From an uncultured Verrucomicrobiales bacterium (GTDB lineage Bacteria; Verrucomicrobiota; Verrucomicrobiia; Verrucomicrobiales; Akkermansiaceae), in contig CALBJX010000085.1 of NCBI GenBank assembly GCA_937893015.1, positions 1-41,034 on the forward strand: a stretch of DNA of 41,034 nucleotides, written 5' to 3'. Made by a program: the position numbers and the translations under genes. Numbering within the stretch: position 1 is the first letter of the stretch; each line of letters starts with the position of its first letter. Positions 1-7,891 of the stretch are shown piece after piece. The notes under the pieces are model-generated. The model was not told where the DNA came from. It did not search any database and saw only the letters and a program-made list of their open reading frames with translations.

Positions 1-1
1 C

Positions 2-1042
<1,041 letters not shown>

Positions 1043-1046
1043 TACC

Positions 1047-1913
1047 ATGGCCAGCCTGAGAGACATCAAACGCCGCATCAAGTCGGTACGCAACACATCG
1101 CAGATCACCAAGGCGATGCAGATGGTTGCGTCCGCCAAGATGCGTCGTGCTCAGGAGCTTGCACTCGCGGGGCGCGCCTATGTGAGCGCGCTTGCCAACG
1201 TCTTCCGTCACCTGCAGGAGAGCATCGCGGACTGCGACTCCCCGCTCATGCAGCGCAGCCCCAACGGGAAGCAGCTCGTGGTGGTCATCACCACGGACCG
1301 CGGCCTCTGCGGCGGTCTGAATGCCAACCTCATGAAAGAGGTGCTGGTGCGCTGCCCGCAGGAAGCGGACTACGTGACCATCGGTGCCAAGCTCAATCCG
1401 CAATTTGCCCGCACGGGGCGCAATCTGGTGGCTTCCTTCAGCCTTGCCGACGGCTTCGGCGAAGCGGAGCTGAAGCCCATCCTCGACTTCATCCGCAAGA
1501 GCTACGAGGACGGCACCTACAACAGCGTCTCCGTCATCTACCAGAAGTTTATCAACGTCATGGTGCAGCGTCCCCACCTCACGGAGCTGCTGCCCATCAC
1601 GCCCGATGAGCTGCTCGCCGTTGCGCAGCAGGACAAGATGCCCGACACCGATAACGCCGGCTTCCTGCTGGAGCCCACGCCCTCCGCGCTGCTCGCCTCC
1701 ATCCTGCCGCTCTACTTCGCCAACCTGCTCACACAGATGGTGCTGGAGGGCAAGGCCTCCGAGCAGAGCGCGCGCATGGTCGCCATGAAGTCCGCCACAG
1801 AGAACGCCAAGACCCTCATCGGCGAGCTCACGCTGGAGTACAACAAGGCGCGCCAGACGCAAATCACCAACGAGCTTCTCGAAATCACCACCGCCATGAA
1901 GGCGATGGAGTAA
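1047..1913 (+). CDS. atpG: ATP synthase F1 subunit gamma
   Basis: This 288-residue protein is the rotating central stalk of F1. The N-terminal helix MASLRDIKRRIKSVRNTSQI and the following KAMQMVASAKMRRAQ are nearly invariant in the family. The central TTDRGLCGGLNANL motif and the C-terminal helix ending ITNELLEITTAMKAME, which inserts into the alpha3-beta3 cavity, are both present. Length matches bacterial gamma subunits (about 285-300). It starts 4 nt after the atpA stop with no Shine-Dalgarno sequence, so translation is probably coupled. atpD follows after 42 nt. Confidence 0.98.
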   Translation: MASLRDIKRRIKSVRNTSQITKAMQMVASAKMRRAQELALAGRAYVSALANVFRHLQESIADCDSPLMQRSPNGKQLVVVITTDRGLCGGLNANLMKEVLVRCPQEADYVTIGAKLNPQFARTGRNLVASFSLADGFGEAELKPILDFIRKSYEDGTYNSVSVIYQKFINVMVQRPHLTELLPITPDELLAVAQQDKMPDTDNAGFLLEPTPSALLASILPLYFANLLTQMVLEGKASEQSARMVAMKSATENAKTLIGELTLEYNKARQTQITNELLEITTAMKAME

Positions 1914-1955
1914 CCCCTCTTTCCGAACCAAACCTTTCACAACACACTCTCTTAT

Positions 1956-3362
1956 ATGAATACCGGCAAAATCGTGCAGATTATCGGCGCCGTGGTGGAC
2001 GTCGACTTCTCTCAGGCGGAAATGCCCGCCATCTACAACGCTCTCACCGTGGACTTCACGGTGGACGGCGAACCCCGCCACCTCGTGCTGGAGGTGGAGC
2101 AGCACCTGACCGATGGTTGGGCGCGCACCGTCGCCATGAGCACCACGGACGGCCTCAAGCGCGGCATGGATGTCGTCGATACGGGCGCGCCCATCTCCGT
2201 GCCCGTGGGCCCCAAGGTGCTGGGCCGCATCTTCAACGTGCTCGGCGAGACCGTGGACGAGAAGGGCCAGCTGGATGACGTGAAGAAGTACCCCATCCAC
2301 CGCGAGGCTCCCAGTCTGGAAGAGCAGGCCACCTCCTCCGAAGTGCTGGAATCCGGCATCAAGGTGATTGACCTCATCTGCCCCTTCCTGAAGGGTGGTA
2401 AGGCCGGTTCCTTCGGCGGTGCCGGTGTGGGCAAGACCGTGCTCATCATGGAGCTCATCAACAACATCGCCAAGGCGCACTCCGGTCTGTCCGTGTTCGC
2501 CGGCGTGGGTGAGCGTACCCGCGAAGGCAACGACTTCTACAACGAAATGTCCGAATCCGGCGTGATCGATCAGGCTCACCCGGAGAACTCCAAGGTGGCT
2601 CTCGTGTACGGCCAGATGAACGAGCCCCCGGGTGCCCGTCTCCGCGTGGCCCTCTCCGCCCTCTCCATGTCGGAGTACTTCCGCGATGAAGAGAACCGCG
2701 ACGTGCTGCTCTTCGTGGACAACATCTTCCGTTTCTCCCAGGCCGGTTCCGAGGTGTCCGCTCTGCTCGGTCGTACCCCCTCCGCCGTGGGTTACCAGCC
2801 CAACCTCGCCGAGGAAATGGCCGGTCTGCAGGAACGCATCACCTCCACCCGCAAGGGCTCCATCACCTCCATGCAGGCCGTCTACGTGCCCGCGGATGAC
2901 TTGACGGACCCCGCCCCCGCCACCACCTTCTCCCACCTCGATTCCACCGTGGTGTTGGAGCGTGCGCTCGCCGCGCAGGGTATCTACCCCGCCGTGGACC
3001 CGCTGGCCTCCACCTCCAAGGCCCTGACCCCCGAGCTCGTGGGCGAGGAGCACTACCGCGTCGCCCGCGGCGTGCAGCAGACCCTGCAGCGTTACAAGGA
3101 CCTGCAAGACATGATTGCCATTCTGGGCATGGACGAACTCTCCGAAGCCGACAAGCTGACGGTGAGCCGCGCCCGTAAGATTCAGCGCTTCCTGTCCCAG
3201 CCCTTCAGCGTGGCAGAGGTGTTCACGGGTATCAAGGGGCAGTACGTGCCTGTTGCCGAGACCGTCCGCGGCTTCGCCGAGATTCTGGACGGCAAGTGGG
3301 ATGCCGTGCCCGAAGGTAACTTCTACATGAAGGGCGGCATCGACACCGTTGAGAAAGCCTGA
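1956..3362 (+). CDS. atpD: ATP synthase F1 subunit beta
   Basis: This 468-residue catalytic subunit has Walker A GGAGVGKTVLIMEL (about residues 154-167), GVGERTREGNDFY with the catalytic glutamate around residue 186, and VYGQMNEPPGARLRV followed by DVLLFVDNIFRFSQAGSEVSALLGR carrying the Walker B aspartate. The C-terminal DELSEADKLTV region (DELSE-type) that contacts gamma and epsilon is conserved. The 42-nt leader after atpG is poor in G and has no Shine-Dalgarno sequence, as at other strongly expressed genes in this window. Length is typical. Confidence 0.99.
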   Translation: MNTGKIVQIIGAVVDVDFSQAEMPAIYNALTVDFTVDGEPRHLVLEVEQHLTDGWARTVAMSTTDGLKRGMDVVDTGAPISVPVGPKVLGRIFNVLGETVDEKGQLDDVKKYPIHREAPSLEEQATSSEVLESGIKVIDLICPFLKGGKAGSFGGAGVGKTVLIMELINNIAKAHSGLSVFAGVGERTREGNDFYNEMSESGVIDQAHPENSKVALVYGQMNEPPGARLRVALSALSMSEYFRDEENRDVLLFVDNIFRFSQAGSEVSALLGRTPSAVGYQPNLAEEMAGLQERITSTRKGSITSMQAVYVPADDLTDPAPATTFSHLDSTVVLERALAAQGIYPAVDPLASTSKALTPELVGEEHYRVARGVQQTLQRYKDLQDMIAILGMDELSEADKLTVSRARKIQRFLSQPFSVAEVFTGIKGQYVPVAETVRGFAEILDGKWDAVPEGNFYMKGGIDTVEKA

Positions 3363-3367
3363 CGCTT

Positions 3368-3787
3368 ATGAGCCTTCATTTCACCATCATCACCCCGCTG
3401 CGCACGGCTCTGGAGACGGAGGTGAGCTCGGTGCACCTCCCCGCCTCTCAGGGCGAGATGGAGGTGCTGCCCGGCCACACCGACCTCATCACCTCCGTGG
3501 CGAACGGTGAGCTCACCTACCGCCCCGTCGGCGGGGAGGCGCAGACGCTCTTCGTGGGCGGCGGCTTCCTGCAGGTGGAGGACGACAAGGTGCTGCTGGT
3601 GACGGACACCGCCCTCGCCGCCGCGGATATCGACTCCGACACTGTCGAAAAGGCCGTCGAACGCGCGAAAGCCGCTCTCCGCAACAGCGCCTCCGTCCTC
3701 TCCCGCGAGGAACAGGCCAACCTCGAGGCCGCCATTGCCAAGCAGCTCGCCATGCTCGAGTTCCATAAAAAACTCCACCGCAAGTAA
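3368..3787 (+). CDS. atpC: ATP synthase F1 subunit epsilon
   Basis: This 139-residue protein has the N-terminal beta-sandwich of epsilon: MSLHFTIITPLRTALETEVS, then LPASQGEMEVLPGHTDLIT, the family signature. The C-terminal two-helix region (residues about 90-139, rich in Ala, Glu and Lys) is the regulatory arm that inhibits ATP hydrolysis. It starts 5 nt after atpD and is the last gene of the operon, followed by a clear intrinsic terminator at 3812-3843. Confidence 0.97.
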   Translation: MSLHFTIITPLRTALETEVSSVHLPASQGEMEVLPGHTDLITSVANGELTYRPVGGEAQTLFVGGGFLQVEDDKVLLVTDTALAAADIDSDTVEKAVERAKAALRNSASVLSREEQANLEAAIAKQLAMLEFHKKLHRK

Positions 3788-3811
3788 GGCGAAGCAACCA
3801 AGATTGACCGC

Positions 3812-3843
3812 AAAGGGCCGGCGCATTTGCGTCGGCCCTTTTT
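3812..3843 (+). terminator. Intrinsic terminator of the atp operon
   Basis: A GC-rich stem (GGGCCGGCGC paired with GCGTCGGCCC) with a short TTT loop is followed immediately by a T run. It lies 25 nt after the atpC stop. Confidence 0.92.
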
Positions 3844-4073
3844 GTCCCGAACAACGGAGAGCCCGGTCTCCGCAGAAGCTTTGCCTTATCCGGTGGCGAT
3901 TTGACGCCAGTACGTTCGACTGCCCTTTAGTTTGCTCCTTGGCGAGGACGACGTTCAGCCGTCGCCTTCCCGGGCTCTGTGAGTCCTGTCCTGAATTGTA
4001 CTGAAAAAACGAAAATAAAACGGCGATATACGGAAAAAATAGAATCAATGACAGCAATGATATCAAAAAAGGC
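3844..4073. other. Intergenic region upstream of the rpoA promoter
   Basis: I see no credible gene here. The left half contains an imperfect hairpin (GGCGAGGACG against CGTCGCC, about 3942-3968). The right half, from about 4003, is strikingly A-rich with A5-A6 tracts (GAAAAAACGAAAATAAAACG) just upstream of the rpoA -35 box, as expected of an UP element that binds the RNA polymerase alpha C-terminal domain. That would be apt for a gene encoding alpha itself. Short reading frames crossing this region have no protein-like features. Confidence 0.5.
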
Positions 4074-4102
4074 TTGTCAAGCGGTGCATCGTCCTGTATC
4101 AT
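4074..4102 (+). promoter_or_regulatory. Strong sigma70-like promoter for rpoA-rplQ
   Basis: TTGTCA (4074-4079), a 17-nt spacer and TATCAT (4097-4102), preceded by A tracts. It predicts a leader of about 93 nt before the rpoA ATG. This is one of the few long leaders in the window. Confidence 0.8.
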
Positions 4103-4201
4103 GCGCCCTGCGCGGGTTTATCAAAATCGACCGTCGGTCCTCCTTTTCTACGGAAGCTGAGCCCGCATGGAGGGAAACCCGGTTACACTATTATATCTAT
4201 C

Positions 4202-5332
4202 ATGCCTGATACGCAGAAAGAAGAGCAGGGGACCATTCGTTTGGCCCATTTCGAAATTCCCAATACGCTGAAGCGCATTGAGGACCCCGCGGACGCGAAC
4301 CACGTGACCTTTATCGCCGCTCCCATCGAGACGGGTTTCGGTCACACGCTGGGTAACTCCCTCCGCCGCGTTCTCCTCAGCTCCCTTGAGGGTGCTGCCA
4401 TCACGAGCGTCCGCATCGCCGGCGCCCAGCACGAGTTCACCTCTCTGCCCGGCGTGGTGGAGGACGTGACCGAAATCATCCTCAACCTCAAGAAGGTGAA
4501 GTTCATCCACCACGGCAAGGAGCCCCGCACGCTCTCCCTCCGCGTCACCAAGCAGGGTGTCGTGACCGCCGGTGACATTCAGGAGGACACGATGTACACG
4601 GTCGTCAACAAGGATCAGGTCATCTGCCATCTCGACCAGAGCACCATCTTCGACTGCGACTTCGAGGTCAACGTCGGCCGCGGTTTCCACACCGCCGATG
4701 ACAACAACGATAAGGACCGCCCCATCGGCGTGATTCCGATTGATTCCATCTTCTCCCCCGTCACCCGCGTGAAGTACGCTGTGGACAGCGCCCGCGTGGG
4801 TCAGATGACCGACTTCGACAAGCTTGTGCTCGACGTCTGGACCGATGGCCGTGTCACCCCCGGTGATGCCATGCTCCAGGCCGCCAGCATCCTGCGCCAC
4901 CACCTCGATGTCTTCGTGAACGGCGACAGCCGCCACGTGGAGTTCGACAAGGCCGCCGGCAGCGAGCAGGACGCCAACACCGCCCAGCTCCGCAAGCTGC
5001 TCAACATGAGCGTCAACGAAATCGAGCTTTCCGTCCGCGCCGCCAACTGCCTCAACAACGCCAACATCACCACCGTTGGCCAGCTGGCCATGAAGACCGA
5101 GAGCGAAATGCTCAAGTACCGCAACTTCGGTAAGAAGTCCCTCAACGAAATCAAGGACAAGCTCGTGCAGCACGGCCTGTCCCTCGGCATGCAGTTCGAC
5201 CCGAAGCTGCTCGCCTCCGCCACGCCGGCCTCCCGCCTGCGCGACGCTCAGGACGAGACCCGCGGCACCGACCTGCAGGCTCTCATCTCCCACAACATCG
5301 ATGCCTTCGGCGACGATGAGGACGATGAATAA
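4202..5332 (+). CDS. rpoA: DNA-directed RNA polymerase subunit alpha
   Basis: This 376-residue subunit nucleates core RNA polymerase assembly. The N-terminal domain shows GFGHTLGNSLRRVLLSSLEG and AITSVRIAGAQHEFTSLPGV; the C-terminal domain (about residues 262-330) shows LNMSVNEIELSVRAANCLN and TEAEMLKYRNFG-like helices that contact UP elements and activators. It is longer than typical (about 330) because of a C-terminal tail of some 40 residues ending in an acidic DDEDDE cluster. The start has no Shine-Dalgarno sequence. It is followed by rplQ as in most bacteria, but rpsM, rpsK and rpsD are not upstream; the atp operon is. Confidence 0.98.
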   Translation: MPDTQKEEQGTIRLAHFEIPNTLKRIEDPADANHVTFIAAPIETGFGHTLGNSLRRVLLSSLEGAAITSVRIAGAQHEFTSLPGVVEDVTEIILNLKKVKFIHHGKEPRTLSLRVTKQGVVTAGDIQEDTMYTVVNKDQVICHLDQSTIFDCDFEVNVGRGFHTADDNNDKDRPIGVIPIDSIFSPVTRVKYAVDSARVGQMTDFDKLVLDVWTDGRVTPGDAMLQAASILRHHLDVFVNGDSRHVEFDKAAGSEQDANTAQLRKLLNMSVNEIELSVRAANCLNNANITTVGQLAMKTESEMLKYRNFGKKSLNEIKDKLVQHGLSLGMQFDPKLLASATPASRLRDAQDETRGTDLQALISHNIDAFGDDEDDE

Positions 5333-5375
5333 AGATTCCAATTATTAACAACAAACACTAACACACTAACAGACT

Positions 5376-5798
5376 ATGAGACACGGCGTCAAGAAAGCCA
5401 AGCTCCAGCGCAAGGCCTCCCATCGTAAGTCCCTGCTTGCCAACCAGGCTTGCAGCCTCATCAGCCACGGCCGCATCACCACCACGCTTGCCAAGGCCAA
5501 GGCTCTCCGCCCCTATGTGGAGAAGCTCATCACCCTCGGCAAGAACGGTTCCCTGCACGCCCGCCGTCAGGCCCTCGCCACGCTGCCCCAGCCCAAGGTT
5601 GTGGCCAAGCTCTTCGGTGAGGTCGCTACCGCCACCGCTTCCCGTCAGGGTGGTTACACCCGCATCGTGAAGCTCGGCCAGCGCAAGACCGACAGCGCCC
5701 CCATGGCTCTCATCGAGATTATCGACCTGCAGGCCGCCCCCGCTCCCGCCGCGGAGCCCGTCGCGACCTCCACGTCCGAAGCTCCCGCCGAGGCCTAA
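5376..5798 (+). CDS. rplQ: 50S ribosomal protein L17
   Basis: This 140-residue protein starts MRHGVKKAKLQRKASHRKSL, the L17 signature, followed by NQACSLISHGRITTTLAKAK and LRPYVEKLITLGK. The core ends near residue 117. The last 20 or so residues are an Ala/Pro/Glu-rich tail, a lineage-specific extension. The 43-nt gap from rpoA is an almost G-free A/C/T leader with no Shine-Dalgarno sequence. A terminator follows the stop. Confidence 0.97.
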   Translation: MRHGVKKAKLQRKASHRKSLLANQACSLISHGRITTTLAKAKALRPYVEKLITLGKNGSLHARRQALATLPQPKVVAKLFGEVATATASRQGGYTRIVKLGQRKTDSAPMALIEIIDLQAAPAPAAEPVATSTSEAPAEA

Positions 5799-5826
5799 GC
5801 CCCGCGCACCACATGTTTCATGACCG

Positions 5827-5858
5827 GCCGCCCTCCCGCAACGGAGGGCGGCTTTTTT
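5827..5858 (+). terminator. Intrinsic terminator after rplQ
   Basis: GCCGCCCTCC (5827-5836) pairs perfectly with GGAGGGCGGC (5843-5852) across a 6-nt loop and is followed by TTTTTT. Confidence 0.93.
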
Positions 5859-5860
5859 CA

Positions 5861-5886
5861 AGTCCGAAATCCGAAGTCCGAAGGAG
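5861..5886. repeat. Short degenerate tandem repeat
   Basis: Three imperfect 7-8 bp units of the type AAGTCCGA / AATCCGA / AGTCCGA sit just after the rplQ terminator. Similar degenerate arrays with different core words occur near 7826-7857 and 35261-35283. Confidence 0.55.
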
Positions 5887-5908
5887 GAATGGCGAAAAAG
5901 CTTCGGTC

Positions 5909-5937
5909 TTGACGCCACAAATCAGGGGTGGTACATT
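5909..5937 (+). promoter_or_regulatory. Promoter of the 5954 lipoprotein gene
   Basis: TTGACG (5909-5914), a 17-nt spacer and TACATT (5932-5937). The -10 ends 16 nt before the ATG, so the leader would be about 10 nt. Confidence 0.7.
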
Positions 5938-5953
5938 ATCTTCAGAATAGCAT

Positions 5954-6319
5954 ATGAGCGACATCAAACTCCTTCTTTTCCTGCTCCCTGTGCTCTTTGC
6001 TTCGTGCAACGAGACGGGGAAGGACTTTTTTCCCGAGAATAGAGTGACGGTACGCACGGACGGCGTGAGCCGCACGCATCAGCTCACGGAGACGGAAAAG
6101 GCGGCACTCAATGGTTTCATCAGTCGGCACACCTCGTTTTGGGATAGCAGCTTCGTCAGCTATGCCCCGTTCCGTAAGGAGTTGGAGTCGGCGCAGATCC
6201 GCCTCCGTGTGGGAGAACATGTCGTCGTTATCGAGCTGAAAGACCCTTCCGGGAATTCTCAATACGCCGTTGAAGTGAGTGAGGAAGAGTCTGCCGCATG
6301 GAAATCCTTTTTCCCTTAA
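5954..6319 (+). CDS. Small hypothetical lipoprotein
   Basis: A 121-residue protein with a short signal sequence (MSDIKLLLFLLPVLFASC) ending in a lipobox-like LFASC, so it is probably lipidated at Cys18 and attached to an envelope membrane. The mature part is charged and probably all alpha/beta: LTETEKAALNGFISRH in the middle and two strands (IRLRVGEHVVVIELK, SQYAVEVSEEE) near the end. I recognise no family. It has its own promoter 16 nt upstream of the ATG. No Shine-Dalgarno sequence is visible, and no partner gene is implied by spacing, since the next gene has its own promoter. Confidence 0.75.
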   Translation: MSDIKLLLFLLPVLFASCNETGKDFFPENRVTVRTDGVSRTHQLTETEKAALNGFISRHTSFWDSSFVSYAPFRKELESAQIRLRVGEHVVVIELKDPSGNSQYAVEVSEEESAAWKSFFP

Positions 6320-6375
6320 GAAGAGGAAGGTTTGTTGTTTTACGGCGCTTTTCCTGACCGCTTGGCCGTTTTTCC

Positions 6376-6404
6376 TTTACAGTGCGCGTGCGGAGTGCTA
6401 GAGT
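6376..6404 (+). promoter_or_regulatory. Near-leaderless promoter of the 6411 gene
   Basis: TTTACA (6376-6381), a 17-nt spacer and TAGAGT (6399-6404), then only 6 nt to the ATG at 6411. The predicted transcription start falls at or next to the start codon. Confidence 0.72.
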
Positions 6405-6410
6405 GCGGGC

Positions 6411-7097
6411 ATGTTGAGGTCGAAAGTCGCCATTATCTTCGCCATGATTGCTCTGGTCTGCGGGCTGGGCGTGAGCGTGCTGACACACACGCAGGAAAGT
6501 GCCGCCAAGGCGCTGGCTGCGCATACGGAATGCTATCCGCTGGCGGAAATCACGGAGCTCAAGGATTTTCCCCAAGCAAAGGAGTGGCGCGTGCTTTACC
6601 ACATGACGCAGGGTGACTGGTATGACCGCATCCACGACCACATCTACGGGCGCGATGAAAAGTCCCGCCGCACCACGAAGCATGACACGGCGGAGGAAAT
6701 CCTCATCGAGCACATTCTGGCCTATCTTCCTGCGGATGTCCCCTTTGAGGGGTTGACGGATGCCCGGCCGCAGCCGAAATCGACCGTGATGTCTCTCAAC
6801 CAGTGCCTCGGTATCCTTGAACTGCCCGAACCCCGCAAGAAGGATGTGGCGGCGGCATCCCTTGCCCGCTTTTTCCCGGTGCCGGAGACGCCTGATGCGC
6901 TGTGGTACAAAGTTTCTCTCTTCGAGTTGAAGGATGGCGTGCGCTTTGTTCACCTGGCCCGCATTCCCTTCGCTCAGCTGCGTCCCTTCGTGTACAACCA
7001 AAAGCACCCTAACGGCGAGGGGGCTGCTTCCACCGCTGACATGATTGAGACGCTGGAATCTCATGCGGCGGACGCCTCGGGAGGTGCAGAGAGCTGA
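6411..7097 (+). CDS. Hypothetical membrane-anchored or secreted protein
   Basis: A 228-residue protein with an N-terminal hydrophobic segment (residues about 5-24, KVAIIFAMIALVCGLGVSVL) acting as signal peptide or anchor. The rest is soluble with no motif I recognise; two Cys residues occur at EC(Y) and QC(L). The C-terminus is low in complexity (SHAADASGGAES). The ATG is chosen because a promoter of the form TTTACA-17-TAGAGT ends 6 nt before it, leaving no room for an upstream start. A hairpin terminator follows at 7119-7158, so it is probably monocistronic. Confidence 0.72.
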   Translation: MLRSKVAIIFAMIALVCGLGVSVLTHTQESAAKALAAHTECYPLAEITELKDFPQAKEWRVLYHMTQGDWYDRIHDHIYGRDEKSRRTTKHDTAEEILIEHILAYLPADVPFEGLTDARPQPKSTVMSLNQCLGILELPEPRKKDVAAASLARFFPVPETPDALWYKVSLFELKDGVRFVHLARIPFAQLRPFVYNQKHPNGEGAASTADMIETLESHAADASGGAES

Positions 7098-7118
7098 ACT
7101 TTTTCCTGAATAAGTAAG

Positions 7119-7158
7119 GCGAGCCTGACCCCTTGGTGTCAGACTCGCTCTGTTTTCG
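7119..7158 (+). terminator. Likely terminator after the 6411 gene
   Basis: GCGAGCCTGAC (from 7119) pairs with GTCAGACTCGC (to 7149) over an 8-nt loop and is followed by a T-rich stretch (TCTGTTTTC). The T run is imperfect. Confidence 0.65.
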
Positions 7159-7177
7159 GGTGGGGGTAGGGGGTGGC

Positions 7178-7582
7178 TCAGCCCGCTACATCCCACGTGA
7201 TTTTCTTCTCGATGCTGTTTGAAAGCGCGTTGCCGACGGGGCAGTGCCTGACGGCGGCCTCCAGATGCAGGCGGGTGCCGCCGTCCACATTCTGCGGCAC
7301 AGTGATGTGGAAGTGCATGGCGGTGAGCTTGCCGTTCTTCTCCTCCGCCTTGGCGGCGATGGAGATGCCGCGTGTATCGAAGCCGTGCTTCTTGCCTGTC
7401 CACGCCATCATGCTGAGCATGCAGGAGGCGACGGTGGCGGCGAGCATATCCGCGGGGCAGGGGTATTCCCCCTTGCCGCCCGCAGAGGTCTCAATATCCG
7501 TGAAAAACTCTTCTTTGGACGGCGTGAAGATGCTTTGGCAGCGCACGTCCCCGATGTGGGTGGTGATGGAAGTCGCGTTCAT
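7178..7582 (-). CDS. OsmC/Ohr family protein (thiol-dependent peroxidase type)
   Basis: A 134-residue OsmC-like protein. Family features are the two cysteines, Cys54 in the helix AATVASCMLSMMAW and Cys114 in the motif RHCPVGNALSNS, which in characterised members reduce organic hydroperoxides. The GEYPCPADMLAA segment preceding the first cysteine matches the conserved helix start. Length is typical (about 135-145). It is cytoplasmic. Its promoter (TTGACC-17-TACAAT, 7592-7620) leaves 9 nt before the ATG. Upstream lie a perfect inverted repeat (7644-7670) and a long palindromic element separating it from waaA. Whether it acts as OsmC or Ohr, and on which peroxide, cannot be told from the sequence. 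Confidence 0.88.
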   Translation of the reverse strand: MNATSITTHIGDVRCQSIFTPSKEEFFTDIETSAGGKGEYPCPADMLAATVASCMLSMMAWTGKKHGFDTRGISIAAKAEEKNGKLTAMHFHITVPQNVDGGTRLHLEAAVRHCPVGNALSNSIEKKITWDVAG

Positions 7583-7591
7583 GATGCCGCC

Positions 7592-7620
7592 ATTGTAACG
7601 GCCTTTTCGCGTATGGTCAA
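7592..7620 (-). promoter_or_regulatory. Near-leaderless promoter of the OsmC-like gene
   Basis: Read on the minus strand: TTGACC (7620-7615), a 17-nt spacer and TACAAT (7597-7592), then 9 nt to the ATG at 7582. Confidence 0.75.
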
Positions 7621-7643
7621 TCTATCCTTAAAACAGGTTTGAA

Positions 7644-7670
7644 GTTTGACAAATGAGGAGTTTGTCAAAC
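7644..7670. repeat. Perfect 10-bp inverted repeat upstream of the OsmC-like gene
   Basis: GTTTGACAAA (7644-7653) and TTTGTCAAAC (7661-7670) with a 7-nt loop, 24 bp upstream of the -35 box of the OsmC-like gene. It could be a regulator binding site or a weak terminator for waaA read-through; no T run follows on the minus strand. Confidence 0.6.
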
Positions 7671-7674
7671 TGAA

Positions 7675-7844
7675 TGTACGATGTACGAAGTCAAATTTAG
7701 GCGCGGCTACGCCGCGCAAGAAAAAGGGACAAAGGGCGCAAAGCGCATATGAAAGGCTTGTAACCATTGATGAACGCTTTGCGTCCTTCTTCCCTTTATT
7801 CTTGCGAGCGTAGCGAGCGGAATTCTGACTTCGTACATCGTACA
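7675..7844. mobile_element. MITE-like 170-bp palindromic element
   Basis: The outer 19 bp are perfectly inverted (7675-7693 and 7826-7844). The inversion continues imperfectly for about 72 bp per arm, with a 26-nt centre. Each arm contains its own small palindrome (GCGCGGCTACGCCGCGC on the left, GCGAGCGTAGCGAGCG on the right). There is no coding capacity. It lies between waaA and the OsmC-like gene, both on the minus strand, so a read-through transcript would fold into a long hairpin. The structure fits a non-autonomous transposon relic or a REP/BIME-type repeat. No second copy is seen in this window, and no target duplication is obvious. Confidence 0.7.
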
Positions 7845-7891
7845 TCGTAAATCGTACTTCCCTACAAATCCCTCTTTGCCGTTGCGCCTGT

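Noticed and set aside
3735..4209. Two short plus-strand frames between atpC and rpoA
   Set aside because: They run through the atp terminator and the rpoA promoter and have no protein-like features.
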